Origin: Piliocolobus tephrosceles
Lineage: Eukaryota > Chordata > Mammalia > Primates > Cercopithecidae
DNA length: 64,000 bases
Assembly (NCBI RefSeq): GCF_002776525.5
Contig: NC_045438.1
Coordinates: 158,144,395-158,208,394 of the forward strand
Reading direction: 5' to 3'
Position numbers and translations under genes: made by a program. The notes beneath the pieces are model-generated. The model saw nothing but the letters and a program-made list of their open reading frames with translations, had not been told where the DNA came from and did no database searches. How positions within the stretch are numbered: position 1 is the stretch's first letter; the number at the start of each line of letters is the position of its first letter. This document shows, piece by piece, positions 47,801-57,641 of this stretch.

Positions 47801-48494
47801 AGCCCTTAAAAGCTTTTCAGCGATCGCTATAGGGAATGACATTTTTTAATTTTGGAAGAGAACTTTTGCTCACTAAGGTGACTGGCCAGGAAGCACGAGT
47901 GAGCTTGGTTCATTAATCAGTCTGAAAGATTTCTAAAAATTTTGCGTCATCAGGTAGAATCTTCAAGGTGGTAGCTTACACCCTTATCCCCTTCAAAGTA
48001 CAAAAACATAGGTTCCTCTCACTAATCACTAGGTAAATGTCCCCAGGGTGAGCAAACTATGACTGAGGCCACATTGACCTCTACCTTGTCAGATTAGGCT
48101 AGAAACCACGTGGCATACCTCCCTTATAGTGGTTTGATCAAATGGTCAAGTCCCACAGCACGACACTGTGGCCTGTGATGTTTACATGATCCTAGGAAGA
48201 AAATGGATGAGCCCACTGTTTCAGGCAGAAACCTGTTGACAAGAGCTTAAGTCTCCATGTACATCGAGTACTTTGGAGACACCAAAGGTGTAACTTTAAA
48301 GGGCAAAGACCTCAGGACAAAGCAACTTGAAGAAGCCAGGAACTAAAGACGGACGGGACATTTGGTTCAAAACTTGAAGTGGCTCCCCCACGCCCCCAAG
48401 ATTGCATGACAGGTCAGTTTGTGTTTTGAGTTCTCAGTTTCTCCATGCTTCTTCCTCTTGTTGCCATGTCCTTCCAGAAATATCCTGAATTCTC
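47801..48494. other. No recognised feature
   Basis: About 700 bp without a recognised repeat or gene. Confidence 0.5.
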
Positions 48495-48786
48495 TTGTTT
48501 TTTTGAGATGGAGTCTCGCTCTGTCGCCCAGGCTGGAGTGCAGTGGCCGGATCTCAGCTCACTGCAAGCTCCGCCTCCCGGGTTTATGCCATTCTCCTGC
48601 CTCAGCCTCCGGAGTAGCTGGGACTACAGGCGCCCGCCACCTCGCCCGGCTAGTTTTTTTGTATTTTTAGTAGAGACGGGGTTTCACCGTGTTAGCCAGG
48701 ATGGTCTCCATCTCCTGACCTCGTGATCCGCCCGTCTCGGCCTCCCAAAGTGCTGGGATTACAGGCTTGAGCCACCGCGCCCGGCT
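48495..48786 (-). mobile_element. Young AluY, Old World monkey (AluYR-like) subtype
   Basis: Very low divergence. Diagnostic antisense blocks are GTGGCCGGATCTCAGCTCAC, CGCCACCTCGCCCGGCTAG and GGCTTGAGCCACCGCGCC. A perfect target duplication TATCCTGAATTCTC lies at 48481-48494 and 48789-48802. Confidence 0.92.
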
Positions 48787-49013
48787 TTTATCCTGAATTC
48801 TCAAAGCTAAGTGATAGTGAGTGTATGTTAGAAAGCCGTCCCTGCCAAAACAAAAGGTTATTCATAACAGCGAAAGGTCACTTAGTTCATCAGTATCTAA
48901 AGAAGTGGCCACTCCTCTGGACATTTTATTATAAATGAAGGCACTTTCCTTGAATGTTGACCCTCTGCCTTGCTTTTTAGTGGGCTACCTCATGTATGTT
49001 ACCTCTTGTCTTT
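48787..49013. other. Spacer between two Alus
   Basis: About 230 bp, starting with the right target copy of the preceding Alu; nothing else recognised. Confidence 0.5.
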
Positions 49014-49316
49014 CTTTCTTTTTTTTCTTTTTTTTGAGACGGAGTCTCGCTCTGTGGCCCAGGCTGGAGTGCAGTGGCGCGATCTCGACCCACTGCAAGC
49101 TCCGCCTCCCGGGTTCACGCCATTCTCCTGCCTCAGCCTCCCGAGTAGCTGGGACTACAGGCGCCCACTACCACGCCCGGCTAATTTTTTGTATTTTTAG
49201 TAGAGACGGGGTTTCACCGTGTTAGCCAGGATGGTCTCCATCTCCTGACCTCGTGATCCGCCCGCCTTGGCCTCCCAAAGTGCTGGGATTACAGGCGTGA
49301 GCCACCGTGCTCGGCT
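49014..49316 (-). mobile_element. Young AluY
   Basis: Low-divergence antisense AluY without the AluYR-type CCGGATCT change. Target duplication TGTTACCTCTTGTCT (from 48998) and TGTTACCTCTTTTCT (from 49317). Confidence 0.93.
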
Positions 49317-50569
49317 GTTACCTCTTTTCTAACTATTGTTCACTAAACTGTACGAGCAAACTTAATCTCTTCTTAGGCATATTATACGATAATGACAACA
49401 CATTACACAAAAAAGGTCTAAAATATTTTTCTTTTTGTCTTCAAATATTCTCCCCTGATACACTCATGAATCTCTTTGACAGCACTATTGTGGGATAACA
49501 TTGACACTCAGGCCATCAGAAATGAATGGAAGCTGACAACATGCTTTAATCTAAATTGTAAAGACTGTTGTCTGGCTATTCAAGTCAAAAACAGAGTTTA
49601 CATAACCACCTAGCATGGTTTCTGGTTATGTAAAATGTGACTGAGTATCTGAATCCTAGATCAAAAGCTTCCTCCACATGAATGGTTCAGTTAGGAGGGG
49701 GAAGAAAACCCAAGATTGAACTTTGCCAATGAAAGCATGGATCATTTCACATTTTGCTTTGTGAAAGAGCAGAAAGTAAAGACAAATGAGGAATATGCAC
49801 GGGGCACATCAGAACACCAGGTCAGTGGAAAAAATAAGCCTGGAAAATGTGGGGGAGAGAAGCGAATGACTCAAAGGAAAGTCACGAGGACCTGGCAAGC
49901 TTTCAAGAGAAGTTGAATAACAGGGGAAGAGAGACGCTTGACTTGGGGACGAACAACTCAAAAAAGCTCTACGTTTAGTTCCTCAAGGGTTTCTTGAGCA
50001 TTTTCTAGGAGCTATGCACCTTGTAGGCCCAAAGTACTGGGCACGGGGGACATACAAAGAAATATGTGTTTTCATCCTTGACTTCGCAGATTTGCAGGTT
50101 TGAAGCACAAAGCCTTCATGGGCGATAAATAAACATAAGCGGGGCGTGAGGGGGGTGGTTCTGATTGAAAACTATAAATGCCCAACATGCAGGACAGTGA
50201 ATACCTACACTATGGGCTATCAGGGATAGGAGAGATAGACACTCACCTGGAATCTGAGATGGGCATTGAAATAATGGGGGCAATTTGGGCAGAAAGAAGA
50301 CACAATGTCCCAGGAGGGAGTGAGCCCAGGCAAAGGTTTAAAGATGGGGACAAGCTTAGCAAGTGTAGGTGCACGGCCAGGAGACCTGCCTGGCAGGGAT
50401 GAAGGCTGCGCGTTGTGACCAGACTGAAGATCATGTGGGGTGATCGAATGAAGGGTATGGCCGTGAAACAATGGGTAGCAGAAACCAAAAAGTCACAGTT
50501 GTAGCGACACTAGATGCACCCTAAGGGTACAATGTCAAATGATGAAAATTGAGCTGAAAAGTGGCATAA
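49317..50569. other. Unassigned; possible old LINE-2 trace
   Basis: 49990-50470 has the flavour of an antisense L2-type repeat (TCTTGAGCATTTTCTAGGAG) but too little to call. No gene seen. Overlapping minus frames at 50220-50488 are not supported. Confidence 0.35.
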
Positions 50570-50606
50570 AAACAGGTGCTTGTAGTTTTAAGAATCAGTG
50601 GGCACC

Positions 50607-51311
50607 AATCATTAAAAAGTCAGGAAACAACAGGTGCTGGAGAGGATGTGGAGAAATAGGAACACTTTTACACTGTTGGTGGGACTGTAAACTGGTTCAA
50701 CCATTGTGGAAAACAGTATGGCGATTCCTCAAGGATCTAGAACTAGAAATACCATTTGACCCAGCCATCCCATTCCTGGGTATATACCCAAAGGATTATA
50801 AATCATGCTGCTATAAAGACACATGCATATGTATGTTTATTGTGGCACTATTCACAATAGCAAAGACTTGGAATCAACCCAAATGTCCATCAGTGACAGA
50901 CTGGATTAAGAAAATGTGGCACATATACACCATGGAATACTATGCAGCCATAAAAAAGAATGAGTTCGTGTCCTCTGTAGGGACATGGATGCAGCTGGAA
51001 ACCATCATTCTCAGCAAACTATCGCAAGAACAGAAAACCAAACACCTCATGTTCTCACTCATAGGTGGGAACTGAACAGTGAGATCACTTGGACTCTGGA
51101 AGGGGAACATCACACACTGGGGCCTATTATGGGGAGGGGGGAGGGGGGAGGGATGGCACTGGGAGTTACACCTGATGTAAATGACGAGTTGATGGGTGCT
51201 GACGAGTTGATGGGTGCAGCACACCAACATGGCACATGTATACATATGTAACAAACCTGCAAGTTGTGCACATGTACCCTAGAACTTAAAGTATAATAAT
51301 AATAATAAAAA
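50607..51311 (+). mobile_element. LINE-1 (L1PA-like), 5'-truncated
   Basis: A 17-bp perfect target duplication AAGAATCAGTGGGCACC lies at 50590-50606 and 51312-51328. The ORF2 C-terminal part is still open (frame 50539-51075, with LLHCWWDCKLVQPLWK and MWHIYTMEYYAAIKK). The 3' UTR keeps the G-rich tract (51132-51154). It has an extra 18-bp tandem duplication (51183-51218). It lacks the endonuclease and reverse-transcriptase domains and cannot move by itself. Confidence 0.95.
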
Positions 51312-51331
51312 AAGAATCAGTGGGCACCGAA

Positions 51332-51480
51332 TGCATCATGTGATCAACAGCAAATCATTAACTTATTTGGGCCTCAATATTCTCACCTGTAAAATGGGGC
51401 TAGTAACTTCTATCATGCAGTTGTTCAATTAATAATACTGGGTTAATATATAAATGTGCTTATAAAATGTAATGCAAATA
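51332..51480 (+). mobile_element. MIR 3' part, interrupted by the L1
   Basis: AACTTATTTGGGCCTCAATA and CTCACCTGTAAAATGGGGCT are MIR core. Its left portion is probably the 50560-50606 segment across the L1 insertion. Confidence 0.65.
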
Positions 51481-51489
51481 TAAATTTTT

Positions 51490-51745
51490 AGGGCAGGGCT
51501 GTGGTGAAATGTAAAAGTGTGGGCTTTGAAGTCAGATAACCCTAGGCAAAAATTCTTGCTCCTCCACTTACTTTTTGTCCTTGGGCAAATTATTTAACCC
51601 CCTGAAACCTCAGATTTATCCATTTAAAATTGAGGGTAATACTATAATATCTATTCGCAGAACAGTGGGTGATTAGAGGAAACATTTAGAAAGTGTCTAG
51701 CATAAAATGACTCCTTAGCAGAGGTAACTCTTGTTATAATTTAGC
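51490..51745 (+). mobile_element. MIR (SINE), near complete
   Basis: TGTGGGCTTTGAAGTCAGAT, TCCTCCACTTACTTTTTGTC, CTTGGGCAAATTATTTAACC. A second MIR directly following the first. Confidence 0.85.
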
Positions 51746-52215
51746 CCTTGCTAGAGGGAACCTGCCTACTTATTAAGAAAGATTAGTCCCCTGGCTTTGC
51801 ATGAATGGAGGGAAATTGAACAGAGGTCGGATAAATTGTTTCAGATGGTGGAGTTTCAGTGGGGAGTGAGTCAGGTTAGTACATGTCCCTAAAACAACTA
51901 GGTGAAGAGAGCTGAGGCCAGCTGGGGATGTCAGAGCACAGATGACCCTAGGGTCTCTATGTTGAAAGAGGGTGGGCTGGCAATTTAATTAGAAAAGGGA
52001 GTAAGAATTTGAGGACTTGTCTTGAAGTAGCTTTCATGTAGAAATCATGTTGACTTGGATGTATATTTATTTGGGGGGCGGCTTGGAAGGCTGACAAAGA
52101 TGAAAATTCTGAATTCTCCAAGAGATATCCTGGGTCCTGACACCTTTCCAGAGTGGAAATGTACACATAATACATTTCAGTTATTGGGAATATGCTGTTT
52201 ACCAGTATCAAAGTA
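51746..52215. other. No recognised feature
   Basis: About 470 bp; nothing assigned. Confidence 0.5.
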
Positions 52216-52632
52216 CAGTTAACCCTTGAAAAACACGAGTGTGAACTTGCGAGGGTCCGCTGATGCATGGGTTTTCTTCTCCCTCTGCCACTCCCAAGAC
52301 AGCAAGACCAACCCCTCCTCTGCCTCCTCCTCCTCAGCCTACTCAACGTGAAGATGACGAAGAAGGGGATCTACTTCCGCTTCATGAATAGTAAATACAT
52401 TTTCTCTGATGATTTTTAAATCATTTTTTCCTTGAGTTTACTTTACTGTAAGAATACAGCATATAATACATATAATATATATAATATGTGTTAATCACCT
52501 ATTTATGTTTTTGGTAAGGCTTTTAGTCAGCTGTCCTCTATTAGTTGTTAGGTTTTGGGGGAGTTATGTGTGGATTTTCAACTCTGTCAGGGGATTGGTC
52601 CCCCAGTCTCCTCATTGTTCAAGGGTCAACTG
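52216..52632 (+). mobile_element. MER2 (Tigger-derived MITE), full length
   Basis: Termini CAGTTAACCCTTGAAAAAC (left) and TTGTTCAAGGGTCAACTG (right) are inverted repeats. Both are flanked by TA (52214-52215 and 52633-52634), the mariner-type target duplication. Internal blocks GACAGCAAGACCAACCCCTC and CTTCATGAATAGTAAATACA fit MER2. Non-coding. Confidence 0.92.
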
Positions 52633-52739
52633 TAATATGTGTATATGGTAACAATATCATGGTATCAGTGGTAACAATGTAAATGGTATCTAAGAGCTTG
52701 AGACTCCTAAGATCTCAATTCAGCAGCCTTCTGCTCCTT
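52633..52739. other. Short spacer
   Basis: About 100 bp between MER2 and Alu; nothing assigned. Confidence 0.5.
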
Positions 52740-53015
52740 TTTTTTTGGAGACAGGGTCTTGCTCTGTCATCCAGGCTGGAGTGCAGTGGAGGTTCAGTCT
52801 TTAACTCCTGGGCTCAAGTGATCCTCCTGCTTCAATCCCTCAAGTATCTGGGACCACAGATGTGCCTCATCATGCTCAGCTAATTTTTAAATTTTTTGTA
52901 GAGACAGAGTCTCACTATGTTGTCCAGGCTGGTCTCAAACTCCTAGCCTCAAGTGATCCGCCTGCCTTGGCCTTCCAAAGTGTTGGGATTACAGGCGTGA
53001 GTCACAGTGCTCAGC
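52740..53015 (-). mobile_element. AluJ with internal deletion
   Basis: Antisense. The left part jumps from GGAGTGCAGTGGAGG to TTCAGTCTTTAACTCC, so about 25 bp of the usual GATCATAGCTCACTGCAG segment are missing. Confidence 0.9.
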
Positions 53016-53606
53016 CTGCTCTGTTTGTTTATTCCTTCTTCCCTTAAGGTGATCAATTAAAATATTACTGGTTTCTGTTCTTTCCACTGGTAGTTTTTTC
53101 AGACTCCTGCTAGTTTAATGTTAGATCTCATGGATGACTTTTCTAGTCTCCTATCTTATTTATCCTACCGTGTATATTCTGGGAGAGTTCCTCAACTTTA
53201 TTTTAGAAACCTGACTTTTCTTTTTAATCTAAGCAATTATACTTTTAATTCTTCAAAATTTATTTCTTGTTCTCTGATTGTTCCTTTTTCATAGCTTCTT
53301 ATCATTATTTTCTAGATGTAATAGTATCTTTGATCTCTCTTTATAAGAAATGGATTCTTTAAAAGTGTCTCTTCTGCTTTTGCAATTTTCTGTTTCCTCT
53401 GGGTTAGTTATTTTGCTGAGTTATCTTGATCTTTTGTTGTTGTTGTTGCTGTGTTCTTTTTCTAGACCTGGTGGTCCTTGGTCGTATGTCTCCACCTAAG
53501 AGAGCTTGGGGTGGTTGGTTTGGGTTTCATCCATCGCGTGGATGTGCAATGGCTTCTCATTGGGAAGCTGGCAAACTTGTTTTGTGGGAAGGTCTTATTC
53601 AGGTAT
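53016..53606. other. Probably old LINE-derived sequence
   Basis: T-rich text such as TTCTCTGATTGTTCCTTTTT and TTTTCTGTTTCCTCTGGGTT resembles antisense old-L1 5'-region sequence. I cannot assign a family. (TTG)n at 53434-53450. Confidence 0.4.
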
Positions 53607-53969
53607 TGTATTAGTCTGTTCTCATACTACTATGAAGAAATACCCGAGACTGGGTAATGTATAAAGAAAAAGAGGTTTAATGGACTCACAGTTCACATGG
53701 CTGAGGAGGCCTCACAATGATTGTGGATGGTGAAGAAGGAGCAAAGGCCCATCTTACATGGCGGCAGGCAAGAGAGCATGTACAGGAGAACCGGCCTTTA
53801 TAAAACCACCAGATCTCGTGAGACTTATTCAATATCATGCGAACAGCACAGGAAAAACCGGCTCCCATGAGTCAGTTACCTCCCACCAGCTCCCTCCCAT
53901 GACCTGTGGGGATTATGGGAGCTACAATTCAAGATGAGATTTGGGTGGGGACACAGCCAAACCGTATCA
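53607..53969 (-). mobile_element. MaLR solo LTR (MST/THE1-like)
   Basis: A 363-bp element with TG...CA ends. Antisense landmarks: TGTATTAGTCTGTTCTCATA, TACCCGAGACTGGGTAATGT, CACCAGATCTCGTGAGACTT and GATTATGGGAGCTACAATTC. Flanks GGTAT and GGATG are a decayed 5-bp target copy. No internal region. Confidence 0.92.
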
Positions 53970-54554
53970 GGGATGTCAGAGTCAATCCCCCTAGTAAAGC
54001 ATTAGCTTTTCTCAGATAATTTGTTCACTGGCTTTGCAGAAGTGTTGATATTTTACTCCGAAGAAAACTTGCTCTCTGAAAACAAGAGAGGGAAGAGGAG
54101 GATGAGGATGAGGATTTGGGCTGGTGCACGTGCACAATTTAGAGATACCCCACTAACCCCCCACCTCTCACTCCCGCCTGGGTAAAATCTGCTGACTCTG
54201 GACCTAGAGCCCTCTTTAGGACTTGAGGTTCTGCTGGGCAGACTCTATCCTAATCCTTTTCTTCTCCCGTAAGTGTAGTGGCTTCCTGAACCTCTTTCTT
54301 CTGTCTACCTATCCCTATCCGTGTTCCATGTTCCATGTTCCAGAAATTTGTTGAAATTGGTTGAACTCTCTGTATTGGTGACTGTCCTATTCTCTTCATT
54401 TTTATGACAGGTTCCTTTCTGTACCTCTATACTTTTATTCAGGGGTCTTTGGGAGGGACCCGAGGCAGATACATTTGCATGGTCTGCATTTGGAATGAGA
54501 GGCACTGCAGGAAATAGTTGATATCCACACTGCAGCCTGGCCAAGCAGGTGCAC
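53970..54554. other. No recognised feature
   Basis: About 580 bp. GAGGATGAGGATGAGGAT near 54096 is a short trinucleotide-like run. Confidence 0.5.
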
Positions 54555-54665
54555 CATTTTTATTTCACAAATGAAGACACAGAAGAATCAGCATGATTAA
54601 GTAACTTATCCCAACCTTACAGAGCTAATAAATGGCTAGGCTGATATTCACACTGATTATGACAC
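54555..54665 (-). mobile_element. MIR fragment
   Basis: Antisense core: GATTAAGTAACTTATCCCAA, CCTTACAGAGCTAATAAATG. Confidence 0.65.
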
Positions 54666-57112
54666 TTTAAAATACTCTTATTTCTCTCCCAAAGGGCAGA
54701 TTTGTAGGGATCACTTCCTCAAAATGTGTAAGTAAGAGTTACTCTTTCATTGCAATCATTGAAAGACAGGGTGGGCTTTGAGAGAGAGCACAGATCGGGG
54801 GCTATGTGGGTGGTTGTGGCTCCTGCATGCTTCTTCTCAGGCAGAGACCTAAGTTCTAGTCCTCCGGACTAGACATTCTGCTAAAGCACAGCCTTTGGCA
54901 CATTTTCAGTTTTGTTTCTTTATCTAGAAAGCAAGAAGTTTTGATAATATAGTTGTTCATGTTTCTTTGACATGGAACATTCTAGAATTCTCTTGAGTGT
55001 TGCTGCAGGTTTTTAGAATTTCCTAATGGTTGGTTTCCAAGAGAAGCAGAGTACTCTCCCTTTCTTCTATGCAAAAGCCAAGATAGAGCAGAGAGAAAGG
55101 TATAGCAATGAAGACAAAGCTCCATTCCTTGGCAGTCAAAGGCATTTGTGAGGTAGCTACAGGTGCAAATTGCTCTATGCCTGAGGCTCCCACCCCTTCT
55201 TAGATAGGGGCAGTGCTGGATTTCCCAGGGAGCTAATGAAACCTAAACATGAGGGCTTCTCTCTCATATGGGACACTTCCAATATTTTATTTTAAATTCT
55301 GTGTTCTGAAAGAGGGACCCCAGATGGTATAAACTTCAGGCCGTACAAAGCCAGGATCCTCCCACAGTTGGCAGGAGGGTGGTGTGTTAGTGATGGAGAG
55401 AGAGTATCAGCTTCCTTTGGGTGTGGGGTCTGAGAAAGCACAGCACAAAAGGAAATGGGAAACTGACAATCATCTACTGAGTGTGATGCCAAGTCAAAAA
55501 ATTCAGACGCAACATCCAGTTCAGTCTTGATTTATCTCCATGGCCCGATGTTCTATTACTCGGGCTAACTTCACTTCCATTTCTACAGGCCCAGTTTGTG
55601 CTGAAGCCCAGGAGGCTGTCTACACCAGGGGAGAACTGGGAGGTGCTCCTAAGAAGCTTCTTTCTTCTTTATTTTTGGGAAACATCCTTACAGCTGAGGA
55701 CCGGGCAGAATAGTTTAAGTTGGAAATGTAAAGTGGCAATTCTCTGCATTTAGTTGATCCTGGCCCTGTGGGAGTAGCTTAGCTGAAATGTGGTAGAATA
55801 TTTTCTCTTGGTAGATTACAAGTTTCAAAAATACCTTCCATGCATCAGAATTTTCTAAATGCATCCTTGCTTACAGTGAGGTGGAGGGAAAAAATTTCAC
55901 TCAGGAAATTCTGGTCATTTGAAAAAGAAACTCTTAGGGGACTTGCTAGAAAATTGGAAAAGGGGAAAGGTAGATCAAAGTATATATTAGAGTCTGCAAA
56001 ATTATCAGGTTCCAGGCCCATGATGTAGTGTGATAACAACCAAGGAAAATATGGAAGTAAGGGCAGTAGGCTTGGTATTAAGCCATGCTGAGCAAAAATT
56101 GTTTTTCTCAACATTTCCTTAAGTAAACCACCTATGCTAAAGTCAAGTATTAAGATTTTAGCACAATGGTCCAGGGGTATTTTTACGTAGTTCTTGAGGC
56201 TTTAATAGTTGTGCAAATCATTCACTACCATGTGAGAGTCTCTGGCACTGCCAATATCTTGGTTAGAAATCTTTTGATTACAGGTGAGAGAAAAATAAAC
56301 CCAAATCAGCATATGCATACACGTAATTGGAGAGTGAGGGGCAGCATACTGAGATGGATTTCACAGCTCAAACAATGTCATTAGGAGGGGATTCTCTTTT
56401 CCTCATCTCATGGTTTTTTCCATGTGTGGGTATTGGTAGTGGCTGGATGGCTCCAGCAGCTCTATCTCAAGTTTATTCACTGAGGTACCAAGTTTAGGAG
56501 CAATCATATTGGAGAGTATATCAGCAATCATATTGGAGAGTATATCAGTTAGGATTCTGCTTGATGAAAGTCATAGAAAACCCAAGTCAAACTAGACTTG
56601 GCAGAAACAGTGTGTTGGCTCACATAACTGGAAGCCTATGGAAGCTCTGATTTGGGGTAGAGTCTGCTTTAAACCTCTAACAACATCCACGAGATTTCTG
56701 TCTTGTCTGTGCTTTCTGTAGGTGCCAGCTGCCTTCACCCAGTGACTCCTTTCATGGGTCAAGAAGGCTGAAGCAACCTACACCCCTCTGCCTCTTGTCC
56801 TCCCACTACCAAGTCCAAAAGAAGAGTGGTAACTTTTCTTTGGCTGGGTTCATGTTATCCTTGAAGAAATCATCTTGCCAGGCAGATGGCCGATCTGGAC
56901 TAAAGTAAGACTATCACGGTCTATTGGTTGGAACTGGGACAACACCATCCAAACTTCTCAACTGAAAACTCGGCTCTGTAACCAGAAGGAACAGGTGTGG
57001 ATAGTGGGCAGCAAACCACAAATGCCTGCTATTAAACAAATGCCCATGACAAAAGTTGTGTTTTGTTAGTGATCAGAACATTAGCAGAGGAAAAAAGGTA
57101 AAGAGAAGGTGT
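54666..57112. other. Unassigned 2.4-kb region with old repeat traces
   Basis: No gene called. 56230-56480 and 56545-57060 appear to be members of the same old dispersed repeat seen at 20160-20500 (AACAATGTCATTAGGAGG; GATGGCTCCAGCAGCTCTAT). A perfect 24-bp tandem duplication sits at 56499-56546. A splice-acceptor-like TTTCTACAG at 55581-55589 precedes an open stretch but has no partner donor that I could support. Confidence 0.4.
56499..56546 (+). repeat. Perfect 24-bp tandem duplication
   Basis: AGCAATCATATTGGAGAGTA plus TATC, twice in succession with no mismatch. Confidence 0.97.
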
Positions 57113-57641
57113 ATTTATCATGGTTCTACAGAGAAACAGAACTAATAGGATATGCTCTATAGATCTATTTATCTATCTGTCTATCTATCCATCCATCCAT
57201 CCATCACATGAGGTTTACAAGGAATTGGCTCATACAATTATGGAGACTGAGAAGTCCTACGATCTGCTGTCTGCAATCTGGGGATGCAGAAAAGCTGGCG
57301 GTATTAATATAATTCCAGTCCAAGTCCAAAGGCTGAGAACCAGGAGTGCTGATGGTGTAAGTCCCAGACCAAGCGCAGGAAAAGACCAATGTCCTAGCTG
57401 AAGTAATCTAGCAGAGACAGAGAATTCCTCCTTTGTTTGCCTCTTTGCTCTGTTCAGGCCCTGATGGGTTGAATGAAACCCATCTACCATGGGAAGGACA
57501 ATCTACTTTACTCAGTCCACCCATTCGAGTGCTAACCTCTCCCAGAAACACCCACACAGACACATCCACAATAATGTTTAACCAGACTCTGAGCATCCCG
57601 TGGTCCAGTCACGCTAACACCTGAAATTAACCATCCCAGAA
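57113..57641 (+). other. Old dispersed repeat (unnamed) with ATCT/ATCC microsatellite
   Basis: Starts GGTTCTACAGAGAAACAGAA, continues GAATTGGCTCATACAATTAT and GGCCCTGATGGGTTGAATGA, ends AATTAACCATCCCAGAAT. I recognise this text as a common mammalian dispersed repeat but cannot give its name. The microsatellite is at 57163-57206. Confidence 0.5.

Noticed and set aside
50539..51075. 178-codon plus frame, the longest in the window
   Set aside because: It is the C-terminal part of LINE-1 ORF2 in a 5'-truncated L1 with a clear target duplication, not a host gene.
55581..55680. Possible exon after TTTCTACAG with an open frame beginning AQFVLKPRRL
   Set aside because: Only a splice-acceptor-like motif; no supporting donor, no homologous domain, and the frame soon runs into T-rich sequence.
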